Assembly: GCA_011525295.1 (NCBI GenBank)
Contig: WTGV01000026.1
Coordinates: 151,795-215,794, forward strand
Direction: 5' to 3'
Length of the DNA stretch: 64,000 bases
From: Pseudomonadales bacterium
GTDB taxonomy: Bacteria; Pseudomonadota; Gammaproteobacteria; Pseudomonadales; Azotimanducaceae
Shown here: piece after piece, positions 1 to 7,923 of the stretch
Position numbering within the stretch: the stretch's first letter is position 1
Layout: the number at the start of each line of letters is the position of its first letter
Notes under the pieces: model-generated
Database searches by the model: none
Told to the model about the DNA's origin: nothing
Seen by the model: only the letters and a program-made list of their open reading frames with translations
Position numbers and translations under genes: made by a program

Positions 1-49
1 TGCAACGATCAAGACTGTGATCAGCCTTGGGAGAAAGGACTTTGGGATC

Positions 50-814
50 TTAATAAGACGCTCGGGACTTAGTTTCTTGTGCGCGGGTACCGAATCGGCG
101 ATGCCGAGTTGAATAGTCGTCGAACGCCTCTAACAGATTTTTTTGTCCAAAATCGGGCCAATACGTGTCGGTAAAGAATAGCTCCGCGTACGCGAGCTCC
201 CACAATAAAAAGTTACTAATCCGCACGTCGCCGCCCGTGCGAATACACAAGTCGACTTTCGGAATGTTCAAAGCTCTCGGTAGAGCAAGATGCCGACTGA
301 ACTCTGTTTCATCAATTTCGTCGGAGGCTAAATCGCCGGTTTCAACGTCGGTTGCGATGGACTTTGCAGCTTGTACGATATCCCAGCGACCGCCATAGTT
401 GAGTGCAATAATGAGTCGAAAAGTTTTGTTATTTTGGGTTACCGTCTCACCTTCTTTCATATGCCGTTGCACTTCTCGTGGGAGCATGCTACGATCACCA
501 ATGAAATCTAATTTCGTATCGCGTTCATGAAGCGCTTGCAATTCTCGTTGGATGGTCTCCGAGACAAGTTCCATGAGTAAGTCGATCTCGGGTTTAGGTC
601 GTTGCCAGTTTTCTGTGCTAAAAGCAAACAGCGTTAGGTGAGTAACTCCAAGATCCCCACATGCTTCAACTACCGGACGAACATTGCGAGCACCATGGCG
701 ATGCCCCGCCAATCCAGGCAACTGTTGCTGGCGCGCCCAACGATGATTACCATCCATGATAATCGCGACGTGTTTCGGTATTAGGCGTTGAGTTTGATTT
801 AGCTTATCGTTCAA
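50..814 (-). CDS. uppS: Isoprenyl transferase (undecaprenyl diphosphate synthase)
   Basis: Condenses isopentenyl diphosphate onto farnesyl diphosphate to make the C55 lipid carrier for peptidoglycan and O-antigen precursors; cytosolic or membrane-associated. The 254-residue product has the cis-prenyltransferase signature: MDGNHRWARQ at residues 20-29 (catalytic Asp21), GLAGHRHGA near 34-42, FSTENW at 65-70 and RTGGDVRISNFLLWE near the C-terminus. The longest frame opens with TTG and has no strong Shine-Dalgarno sequence, so the exact start is uncertain. It is the last complete gene of the minus-strand group rpsB-tsf-pyrH-frr-uppS; cdsA usually follows and would run off the left edge. Length is normal for the family. 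Confidence 0.96.
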   Translation of the reverse strand: MNDKLNQTQRLIPKHVAIIMDGNHRWARQQQLPGLAGHRHGARNVRPVVEACGDLGVTHLTLFAFSTENWQRPKPEIDLLMELVSETIQRELQALHERDTKLDFIGDRSMLPREVQRHMKEGETVTQNNKTFRLIIALNYGGRWDIVQAAKSIATDVETGDLASDEIDETEFSRHLALPRALNIPKVDLCIRTGGDVRISNFLLWELAYAELFFTDTYWPDFGQKNLLEAFDDYSTRHRRFGTRAQETKSRASY

Positions 815-865
815 CCCACTCGCCCTACGCAGTATCTTCGACCCGTAAACAACTACCCAAAATTC

Positions 866-1423
866 TTAAAACTCTAAGAGATCTTTGACCTTCTCCTCCA
901 ATAAGGCTTCGACATTGTTGATTTTGTCATCAGTGATTGCTTGAACTGCGACTTCTGCATGATGTCCTTCATCTTCGGTCGCAAGTTTTTCCTTGACTAG
1001 TTCTCGAACATCAGCGATGGCATCGCGGCGAATGTTCCGAATGGCAATTCTGGCATTTTCTGCTTCACTACGAGCGTGCTTGACTAGTTCTTTACGATTT
1101 TCTTCAGTTAATGGCGGCAACGGCAAGCGGATGACCTCACCATTGTTATTTGGAGTTAGTCCGATATTACTAGCCAGAATCGCTTTCTCAATGTCGTTAA
1201 TGAGTGGTTTTTCCCAGGGTGAAACTACTAGCGTACGACCTTCTTCAACGGTAATTGATGCCAATTGTTTAATTGGAGTGGGTGCTCCGTAATACGCAAG
1301 CGTCACCGTGTCGAGTAGAGCTGGATTCGCTCGTCCGGTACGAATCCTTGCGAACGCATCGGAAAGAGCGTCGCAACTTTTATCCATTCGGGTACTTGCG
1401 TGGTCTTGAATTTCGTCAATCAT
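866..1423 (-). CDS. frr: Ribosome recycling factor
   Basis: Splits post-termination ribosomes together with EF-G, in the cytosol. The 185-residue length is exactly typical. Family features are visible: the N-terminal helix with RTGRANPALLD, the central VSPWEKPLINDIEKAI segment, IRLPLPPLTEENRKELVK, and a C-terminal charged helix ending in KVKDLLEF. Its ATG lies inside the pyrH stop (ATGA overlap at 1420-1423), which indicates translational coupling in the pyrH-frr-uppS operon. Confidence 0.97.
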   Translation of the reverse strand: MIDEIQDHASTRMDKSCDALSDAFARIRTGRANPALLDTVTLAYYGAPTPIKQLASITVEEGRTLVVSPWEKPLINDIEKAILASNIGLTPNNNGEVIRLPLPPLTEENRKELVKHARSEAENARIAIRNIRRDAIADVRELVKEKLATEDEGHHAEVAVQAITDDKINNVEALLEEKVKDLLEF

Positions 1424-2160
1424 TTTGAACTACTATCGCTTGAATTGTCGATCAACGTACCACAGTTTTCGCCAGCGACAACTTTCGTCATTGCTCGATG
1501 GTCGTCGTGTTTGTACACAATGATAGGAATATTGTGTTCCTTACACATAGTGAATGCAATAGCGTCCATGACTTTCAGTCCCCGTTGTAACACTTCATCG
1601 AAAGTCAAGGTTTCAAACCGACGCGCAGTTTTCTCAATTGCGGGATCGACGTCATAGACCCCGTCTACCGTAGATGCCTTGAGAACGACCTGAGAAGAGA
1701 GCTCGACCGCTCGCAGAGCTGCCGCGGTGTCAGTTGTTACCAGAGGGTTGCCAGTCCCTCCAGCACAAATCACAACATGTTCTGTAGTTAAATAATGTAA
1801 AGCTTCGTGTCTTGCAAAGCCTTTACTGATGCCGTTAATGGCATGGGGTGTGAAGACGACAGACTTCACATCTACTGTACTCAACGCATCGCGCAGCAGA
1901 GCCGCATTCATCACCGTCGCGAGCATCCCAATGTGATCCGCAGTGAGTGGGCTGATTCCTAGCTCCGGGGCGACTCTCTCGAGATCCCGACCTCGGAATA
2001 TGTTGCCACCACCGGTGACGATCGTGATTTGGACACGGGCTCTAAGTAGTTCGGCAATTTCTGCAACCAAAGAACGCACAACACCTGCAGCCACCACTCC
2101 GGACTGCGACGAATTTAACGCTTCTCCCGATAGCTTGAGAGTTATGCGCTGATATTTCAT
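1420..2160 (-). CDS. pyrH: UMP kinase
   Basis: Phosphorylates UMP to UDP in pyrimidine nucleotide synthesis; cytosolic hexamer of the amino-acid-kinase fold. The 246 residues begin with the LKLSGEAL phosphate-binding segment, then TGGGNIFRGRDL near residue 50, and carry the C-terminal VMDAIAFTMCKEHNIPIIVY stretch characteristic of bacterial UMP kinases. It overlaps frr by four bases (ATGA) and lies 44 bases downstream of tsf, in the standard gammaproteobacterial order. Confidence 0.97.
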   Translation of the reverse strand: MKYQRITLKLSGEALNSSQSGVVAAGVVRSLVAEIAELLRARVQITIVTGGGNIFRGRDLERVAPELGISPLTADHIGMLATVMNAALLRDALSTVDVKSVVFTPHAINGISKGFARHEALHYLTTEHVVICAGGTGNPLVTTDTAAALRAVELSSQVVLKASTVDGVYDVDPAIEKTARRFETLTFDEVLQRGLKVMDAIAFTMCKEHNIPIIVYKHDDHRAMTKVVAGENCGTLIDNSSDSSSK

Positions 2161-2204
2161 GGAACGGATTGAATTGTGTGGACGTTGTTGTCGATGGACT
2201 TAGT

Positions 2205-3002
2205 CTACTCTAGACTCTCTCCCACTTGGTACCTTACAAAGCGTTCGCACTTTGCACCTTCCTTCCCCAACAGCGCTCCGACAGTCTGATCCCGGTCCCA
2301 GATATAGGCTTGTTGGTCCAAACATGACTCACTCTGGAATTTCCTTAGTTTGCCTTTGACGATGCCTTCCACAATGTGTTCTGGTTTCCCCATTTCCAAA
2401 GCTTGAGCTTTATACACTTCAGTTTCTCGCGCTATGACTTGCTCGGGTAGCTCGGCGGTACTTACAACTAGTGGATTGTCAGCTGTAACGTGCATGGCAA
2501 TGTTTTTGTTGATCGGACCGACATCTTTGCTGAGTTCGACGATCGCACCTACTATCCCGTTCGAATGCAGATAACCTGAGACCACACCTTCTTCAGTGTG
2601 GAGCGTAGCTACGCGACGAATCGAGATGTTTTCTCCAATAGCGGACACAAGTTCGTTCTTCTCGTCTTCGAGTAATGGAATCGTTGCATCCCCCTGTTCA
2701 ATCGCGACCTCGATCACTCGGTCACAAAACCTCACGAAGCGTTCGTTGCGTGCAGCAAAGTCGGTCTCAGTATTGATCTCGGCAATTGCACCGCGTTTCT
2801 GGTCATCCGAGATTAGAACCGCGAGACGACCTTCCGAAGCTGTTCGATCAGCTTTTTTCGCAGCCTTCACCGCACTTTCTTTGCGCAATACGTCCAGAGC
2901 TTTCTCGATGTCCCAGTCTGCTTTTTCGAGTGCGTTTTTACAATCACCGAATCCCACTCCAGTCCGTTCGCGCACTTCTTTAATTTTCGCCATGTCAGCC
3001 AT
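2205..3002 (-). CDS. tsf: Translation elongation factor Ts
   Basis: Guanine nucleotide exchange factor for EF-Tu. The N-terminal UBA-like helix bundle contains the signature VRERTGVGFGDCKNALEKAD and the core carries the TDFAARNERFVRF motif, which contacts the EF-Tu nucleotide site. At 265 residues it is about 18 shorter than the E. coli protein. Two in-frame ATGs (3002 and 2993) lie three codons apart at the start; neither has an ideally spaced ribosome binding site, so a three-residue uncertainty remains. It follows rpsB by 34 bases, the conserved rpsB-tsf pair. Confidence 0.96.
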   Translation of the reverse strand: MADMAKIKEVRERTGVGFGDCKNALEKADWDIEKALDVLRKESAVKAAKKADRTASEGRLAVLISDDQKRGAIAEINTETDFAARNERFVRFCDRVIEVAIEQGDATIPLLEDEKNELVSAIGENISIRRVATLHTEEGVVSGYLHSNGIVGAIVELSKDVGPINKNIAMHVTADNPLVVSTAELPEQVIARETEVYKAQALEMGKPEHIVEGIVKGKLRKFQSESCLDQQAYIWDRDQTVGALLGKEGAKCERFVRYQVGESLE

Positions 3003-3036
3003 TTCGTCGTATTACTCCGTCTCGCATATCTCTAGA

Positions 3037-4068
3037 TTAGTCCTTTGATTCTTCCTCTGGTGGCGAATCTTCGTCGGCTGGATCAGAATCTTGGGTTTCT
3101 TCCTTCGTCGCTTCAGTCTTCTCCGTAGTAGTAGGATCTTCTTCTGAGTCCGCTTTAACCTCCTCGTCGGTCTCGGCAGACTCCTCGGTCTCTGTGGTGG
3201 TGTCTTCCACATCCTCTGCAGCGTCCTCAGTCTCCGAGGTAGTGTCCTCCACACTCTCAGTAGATTCCTCGGTCTCTGCGGGTGTGTCCTCCACATCCTT
3301 GGCAGCATCATCGGCAGTCTCCACCACCTTTTCCACCGGTGGCGCACTCTCGCCGGCAAACTCTTCCGCTGCAACGCCACCTTCCGCCATTCGTTTGCCC
3401 ACCAAAATTTCGTCAGCGACGGCGGTGACGTACAAGCGAATCGCCCGAATGGCGTCGTCGTTCCCGGGAATAACCCAATCGACACCTTCAGGATCGCTGT
3501 TCGTGTCAACGACCCCGACGATCGGGATACCTAATTTGTTCGCTTCCACTACGGCGATGCGTTCATACATGACGTCAACTACGAATAATGCATCCGGGAG
3601 TCCGCCCATGTCTTTTATACCGCCTAGGCCACGTTCGAGCCGATCCATCATGCGTTGTTTTTGTAGCGCTTCTTTCTTGGTAAGCAGATCAAAAACGCCG
3701 CGTTCTTTTTGTGCTTCTAACTCTTTTAGTCGGCGGATCGATTGGCGAATCGTCTTGTAATTCGTCAGCATCCCTCCTAACCAGCGCTGGTCAACATAGG
3801 GCATACCGACGCGCACTGCTTGTTCGCGAATCACGCGCTGGGCGGCGCGTTTCGTGCCGACAAAAAGGATCTTCTGTTTCTGCTCGGCCATCGCCCGTAT
3901 AGCCGCCAAGGCTTCGTTCATCGCGACCAGGGTACGGTCTAGGTGGATGATGTGCACATGATTCCGCACACCGAATATGTAGGGGGCCATTTTGGGATTC
4001 CAGTAGCGCGCCCGGTGTCCAAAATGTACGCCGGCGGCTAGCATATCCCGAATGCTTAATTCACTCAA
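3037..4068 (-). CDS. rpsB: 30S ribosomal protein S2 with long acidic C-terminal tail
   Basis: Structural protein of the small ribosomal subunit. I place the start at the TTG at 4068: GGAGAAC lies at a good distance upstream (4073-4079) and the protein then begins [17 protein letters not shown], matching the family N-terminus. A longer reading to 4122 adds 18 residues with no family match. The product is 343 residues against about 241 in E. coli. The S2 core ends near residue 230. The remaining roughly 110 residues are almost all Glu, Asp, Thr, Ser, Ala and Val in an imperfect repeat built on [10 protein letters not shown]. The tail is in frame with the core and ends at TAA before tsf, so it is part of the gene rather than a separate frame. 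Confidence 0.95.
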   Translation of the reverse strand: MSELSIRDMLAAGVHFGHRARYWNPKMAPYIFGVRNHVHIIHLDRTLVAMNEALAAIRAMAEQKQKILFVGTKRAAQRVIREQAVRVGMPYVDQRWLGGMLTNYKTIRQSIRRLKELEAQKERGVFDLLTKKEALQKQRMMDRLERGLGGIKDMGGLPDALFVVDVMYERIAVVEANKLGIPIVGVVDTNSDPEGVDWVIPGNDDAIRAIRLYVTAVADEILVGKRMAEGGVAAEEFAGESAPPVEKVVETADDAAKDVEDTPAETEESTESVEDTTSETEDAAEDVEDTTTETEESAETDEEVKADSEEDPTTTEKTEATKEETQDSDPADEDSPPEEESKD

Positions 4069-4327
4069 TGTTGTTCTCCAGGTTGTTGTGCACCAAAGAT
4101 GCGTTGATACACAATCAGCCATTGAATCCGTCTCCCTAAAGCGATTTCACTTCGGCAGACCACCCGCAATGAGCTTGGGTTGTTGCGTATCTAGTTATTC
4201 ATCAATCTATGCGATTGACGTTCAGTGTCGGGGTATTGTAACCAACCAACGAGAAGTACTTGTGCATTAGGAGCTAAACGAGACATCATCGAGTCTAACC
4301 ACCGTTACAATTTTCGCAATTCTTCAA
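4069..4327. promoter_or_regulatory. Divergent control region between rpsB and map
   Basis: This 259-base gap separates the S2 operon (leftward) from map-dapE-gsp (rightward), so it should hold promoters for both and the S2 mRNA leader, which in gammaproteobacteria is the site of S2 autoregulation. On the minus strand TACAAT, a possible -10, appears around 4215-4220. No convincing -35 box or hairpin could be fixed by eye. A fuller promoter call is not supported. Confidence 0.4.
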
Positions 4328-5134
4328 TTGTTTCATGCGGTGACTGTCTTTACCACTCTCCTTCCCGAGGAGAAAGAAAAAATGCGAGCGGCTGGCAACG
4401 CCGCCGCCAGCGTGCTTGATATGATCACGCCGTTCGTAATACCAGGTGTGTCGACCGACGACCTGAATACTCGATGTCATGACTATATCACAAACGAATT
4501 ACAGTGTGTTCCAGCACCGCTGCACTACACTACGAGCGCGGACATACCACCTTTTCCAAAGTCAATCTGCACCTCGGTCAATCAAGTAGTCTGCCATGGC
4601 ATTCCTTCTCCGACAAAGGTCTTAAAGGATGGCGACATCGTAAATATAGATATAACCGTAATTAAAGATGGTTTTCATGGTGATACTAGTAAGATGTTTT
4701 TCGTCGGTAAGTCGAAACCGTTCGCTAAGCGCTTAGTCGAGATCACTCAAGAGTGCTTGTATCGAGGTATTCGCGCGGTCAAACCTGGGGCGAGGTTGGG
4801 CGATATCGGTTACACAATTCAGTCATTCGCCGAAGATCACGGATATTCCGTCGTGCGGGAATTCTGCGGACACGGCATCGGAAAAAAGTTTCACACCGCG
4901 CCGCAAGTGGTGCATTACGGTCGTCCGGATACAGGCGCGTCATTGATTGAGGGCATGGCATTCACGATTGAACCGATGATTAACTTGGGGCGACGCCACG
5001 TGCGTATCCTTTCGGATCAATGGACTGTTGTCACGGCAGATCGAAAGCTTTCAGCTCAATGGGAACACACCATTCTTGTGACCGCAAACGGTTACGAAGT
5101 CTTAACACTTCGAGACGAAGAGCAATTTGTCTGA
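4328..5134 (+). CDS. map: Type I methionine aminopeptidase
   Basis: Removes the N-terminal Met from nascent proteins; cytosolic di-metal enzyme. The pita-bread fold residues are all present: VCHGIPSP, DGDIVNIDITVIKDGFHGDTSKMF (two metal-binding Asp), EFCGHGIGKKFHTAPQVVHY (metal His), MAFTIEPM (Glu) and AQWEHTILVT (Glu). The start is ambiguous. The longest frame opens with TTG at 4328 and GTG at 4340 is also in frame. An ATG at 4382 has a GAGGAG in ideal position but would remove the conserved LLPEEKEKMRAAG N-terminus, so I prefer one of the upstream starts. Its end overlaps dapE by 8 bases. Confidence 0.95.
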   Translation: MFHAVTVFTTLLPEEKEKMRAAGNAAASVLDMITPFVIPGVSTDDLNTRCHDYITNELQCVPAPLHYTTSADIPPFPKSICTSVNQVVCHGIPSPTKVLKDGDIVNIDITVIKDGFHGDTSKMFFVGKSKPFAKRLVEITQECLYRGIRAVKPGARLGDIGYTIQSFAEDHGYSVVREFCGHGIGKKFHTAPQVVHYGRPDTGASLIEGMAFTIEPMINLGRRHVRILSDQWTVVTADRKLSAQWEHTILVTANGYEVLTLRDEEQFV

Positions 5135-6260
5135 AGTCTTAGAGCTCTGTTGCGAGCTAATACGTCGCGAATCGATTACGCCCCAGGATGACGGTTGCCA
5201 AGACCTCATCGCTGAAAGATTGGTCGCGCTAGGATTCAATGTTGAATCCTTACCTGCTGGCGGAGTCTCCAACTTGTGGGCGACCCACGGCAACTCTGGT
5301 CCACTACTTGTCTTTGCTGGTCACACCGATGTAGTTCCCGTCGGTTCGTTAGACCGATGGACGAATCCACCTTTCGAACCTACGATAACAGGAGATTGGC
5401 TCTACGGTCGAGGAGCTTGCGACATGAAGTCTGGCGTCGCGTCGATGATCTTAGCGATTGAGCGATTTGTCGAACAAAACCCGCAGCACCAAGGCATTCT
5501 TGGCGTGCTGCTTACCAGCGATGAAGAAGGAATTGCAACGCACGGTACCAAATACGTTATGCAGATATTCAATGAGAGAAATATCAACATCGACTGGTGC
5601 GTAGTTGGGGAACCTTCTTCCTCAACGACACTAGGTGATACGATTCGCGTCGGGCGGCGCGGTTCGCTCTCCGGGACTCTGAGTGCGAAAGGGACGATAG
5701 GTCACGTCGCGTATCCCGAACTCACGCCAAACGTCGTACACGAACTCGTAGCACCTCTGAAGACACTAGCGCAAAAGAAATGGGATCAAGGCAACAAACA
5801 CTTCCAGCCGACTACCTTTCAAATATCAAACATTCATGCAGGTACAGGTGCGGATAACGTAATTCCAGGTGAGTTAGAAGTACAGTTCAATTTTCGGTTC
5901 AACACCGAACATACCCCAGAATCTTTAAAACAAACTGTGGTTGAAGCACTCAGTGCGGTAAACCCAAAAGTTCATACCGATATCACCTGGTGGAATTCAG
6001 GATTACCCTTTCTGTCACAGCAAGGAATTTTGACTCAAACGACCATCGATGTGGTGCAAGACGTAACCGGATGCTCGCCTAAGCAATCTACAGGAGGAGG
6101 AACCTCGGACGCACGCTTCATCGTGCCGACTGGCACCGAAACTGTGGAACTTGGGCACCTGAATGTGACTGCACACAAATACGACGAACGCGTTTTGGTG
6201 GAAGATTTGGAGGTGTTAGCCCAGGTTTACGAGCGAATCATCGGACGCTTGCTAAGATGA
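5127..6260 (+). CDS. dapE: Succinyl-diaminopimelate desuccinylase
   Basis: Hydrolyses N-succinyl-LL-diaminopimelate in the lysine/peptidoglycan pathway; cytosolic M20-family zinc enzyme. At 377 residues it has the family size. Zinc ligands and catalytic residues are visible in FAGHTDVVPVG, GRGACDMKSGVA, LLTSDEEGIA and the C-terminal STGGGTSDARFI. It starts with TTG inside the last codons of map (8-base overlap) and ends in a four-base overlap with gspN, so map, dapE and gspN are probably co-translated. ArgE-like relatives lack the STGGGTSDARF block, which favours DapE. Confidence 0.95.
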   Translation: MSEVLELCCELIRRESITPQDDGCQDLIAERLVALGFNVESLPAGGVSNLWATHGNSGPLLVFAGHTDVVPVGSLDRWTNPPFEPTITGDWLYGRGACDMKSGVASMILAIERFVEQNPQHQGILGVLLTSDEEGIATHGTKYVMQIFNERNINIDWCVVGEPSSSTTLGDTIRVGRRGSLSGTLSAKGTIGHVAYPELTPNVVHELVAPLKTLAQKKWDQGNKHFQPTTFQISNIHAGTGADNVIPGELEVQFNFRFNTEHTPESLKQTVVEALSAVNPKVHTDITWWNSGLPFLSQQGILTQTTIDVVQDVTGCSPKQSTGGGTSDARFIVPTGTETVELGHLNVTAHKYDERVLVEDLEVLAQVYERIIGRLLR

Positions 6261-6985
6261 AACGCTGGTGGATCGTTCTGGGGATAGTAGCCATGATCGT
6301 CATCTTTGTGGTCATGATCCCGGCACGAGCATATAGCATGATTTTTGAAAACTATGGAACTAATTTACTGGCTACGAAAGGAACAATTTGGTACGGATCG
6401 GGAAACGTAATCGTTGCAGGAAAGAACATAGGACGACTTAAGTGGCATTTTCGACCGATAGAGATTTTTACGGGCAAGTTGGCGTTTAACGTTACTATGC
6501 AAAATCAGAGCATTCACTTGGCCGGTGTATTGAAAAGGAGAATTTCCTCCACTGAATTTCAAGGAACGACAACTTTGGCGCATTCTCACGTAAACAAGGT
6601 TTTGTTGCCTTATGAGATTCTTGTCGAGGGTGCATTTGAAATTAACGATTTGTCGGTGAAGATTAACAATAAAAATCAATTGGAAGTTCTTTCTGGAAGT
6701 GTTTCTTGGGAAGGTGGGACTAGTCGCTATCGCGTAGATGATGAGACTCGAATCTTCAAAATGCCTGCTGTAGCGGGTGAACTAACTCACGCTGACGGTT
6801 TTGCGATGCTCAATGCACGCGATCAAGAAAAAAACATTCCTTTAATTACTGCCCGATTCCAACCAGAGAGTGGCCTGTTTGAAACGTCGCTCACACAACA
6901 CATGCTAGAGTTGTCTCAAATGCCCTTTAGTTCTTCGGCTGATTCATCGGCAGTCGTCTTGGAAATCTCTAGGGAACTCTACTGA
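6257..6985 (+). CDS. gspN: Type II secretion system protein N
   Basis: Minor inner-membrane component of the type II secretion system. The 242-residue product has a single N-terminal membrane helix (WWIVLGIVAMIVIFVVMIP) and a periplasmic part with the GspN pattern: a Gly-Thr-Ile-Trp segment (ATKGTIWYGSGN) and the LKWHFRPIEIFTGKLAF motif. It overlaps dapE by ATGA and precedes gspC by 44 bases, which supports the assignment. GspN is absent from many type II systems; its exact role is poorly known. Confidence 0.85.
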   Translation: MKRWWIVLGIVAMIVIFVVMIPARAYSMIFENYGTNLLATKGTIWYGSGNVIVAGKNIGRLKWHFRPIEIFTGKLAFNVTMQNQSIHLAGVLKRRISSTEFQGTTTLAHSHVNKVLLPYEILVEGAFEINDLSVKINNKNQLEVLSGSVSWEGGTSRYRVDDETRIFKMPAVAGELTHADGFAMLNARDQEKNIPLITARFQPESGLFETSLTQHMLELSQMPFSSSADSSAVVLEISRELY

Positions 6986-7029
6986 TCAATGACAGCATAC
7001 AACAAAGCTTGATACAGGATATTTAAGAA

Positions 7030-7923
7030 ATGAAAGTGCCCGCAGCTATCGACCACTTGATTATTCCCATACGCGTAATAATCTTTTTAGGGCTTGCTTA
7101 CGCCATTTATTTAGCCGTCCTATTTTTTGTCTTCGGTTCAGGGGACGATGAAACCGATGCAAACAGCGCTCCAGACTTTCCAATGCCCTCCGCGGTGTCG
7201 GTTGGTACGATCATTAGAGCAAATCTGTTTGGCGAGCTCCCTAAAGAAGAGGTCGAGCAAGTGATTGAAGAAACAACCCTAAATTTAAAGCTCCTCGGGA
7301 TCTCATTTAACGAAGCTGACCCCGCTCTATCTAGAGCGTATATAGTAGGAAGAACGAAAGCAAGGGCTGTACGCTGCGCCGTAGGAACTCGCGTCGACGG
7401 CGTGGAAATCACCGACATTTTTGAGGATCATGTGCTTCTGCAACGCGCGGGAAGGAAGGAATCACTCTACGTGGAACAGCGAGAGCAGTTCATTACACCT
7501 GTAGAAGAAACCACGTTCGTGCCAGAGATTCCCAAGCTAGCTGAAGGACTCATCACTCAAGCCGAGCTAGCTGGTTCAGAAGACACTGAAGAATCGACGA
7601 CGACTTCGCCAGAAGGTTGGGTTCGTCGATACTACGACACCCACCGTGAACAAATTGAAAACGAACCGAAAAAAGTCTTAACCGAAATGGGATTGTCTCC
7701 CGTAGCAGAAGAATCTGCTGCTGGATACCGCCTAGAAGTTGTTATGGCTGATCGTCTTGGTCTAAGCGCTGGCGACATCCTCCTTGCTGTTAATGGACAC
7801 AGTGTTGGAAACGTCGAAGAAGACCTTGCGCGTCTTGAAGATCATCTTGAGGCTGACTCTCTGGAGTTGGAAGTCCAACGAGAGGACACAAAAATTACCC
7901 TAACTTATAAACCGAGCCAATGA
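7030..7923 (+). CDS. gspC: Type II secretion system protein C (PDZ type)
   Basis: Inner-membrane clamp protein that links the assembly platform to the outer-membrane secretin. It has a short cytoplasmic N-terminus, one membrane helix at about residues 13-36, an HR domain at about 55-150 (TIIRANLFGE, then the LNLKLLGIS segment that contacts the secretin), an acidic linker, and a C-terminal PDZ domain at about 200-297 with ADRLGLSAGDILLAVNGHSV. Total 297 residues, normal for the PDZ class. Its stop overlaps the gspD start (ATGA at 7920-7923). Confidence 0.93.
   Translation: MKVPAAIDHLIIPIRVIIFLGLAYAIYLAVLFFVFGSGDDETDANSAPDFPMPSAVSVGTIIRANLFGELPKEEVEQVIEETTLNLKLLGISFNEADPALSRAYIVGRTKARAVRCAVGTRVDGVEITDIFEDHVLLQRAGRKESLYVEQREQFITPVEETTFVPEIPKLAEGLITQAELAGSEDTEESTTTSPEGWVRRYYDTHREQIENEPKKVLTEMGLSPVAEESAAGYRLEVVMADRLGLSAGDILLAVNGHSVGNVEEDLARLEDHLEADSLELEVQREDTKITLTYKPSQ

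Noticed and set aside
1..49. Possible beginning of cdsA on the minus strand
   Set aside because: An open frame reads PRLITVLIVA toward the edge and cdsA usually follows uppS, but no ATG or GTG start is visible and the piece is too short to support.
3012..3509. 165-codon Arg/Lys-rich minus frame
   Set aside because: It is the alternative reading of the acidic rpsB tail; the repeats make a long shadow frame.
4382..5134. ATG at 4382 as the start of map
   Set aside because: The GAGGAG before it is attractive but encodes the conserved Glu-Glu of the family N-terminus; starting there would remove conserved residues.
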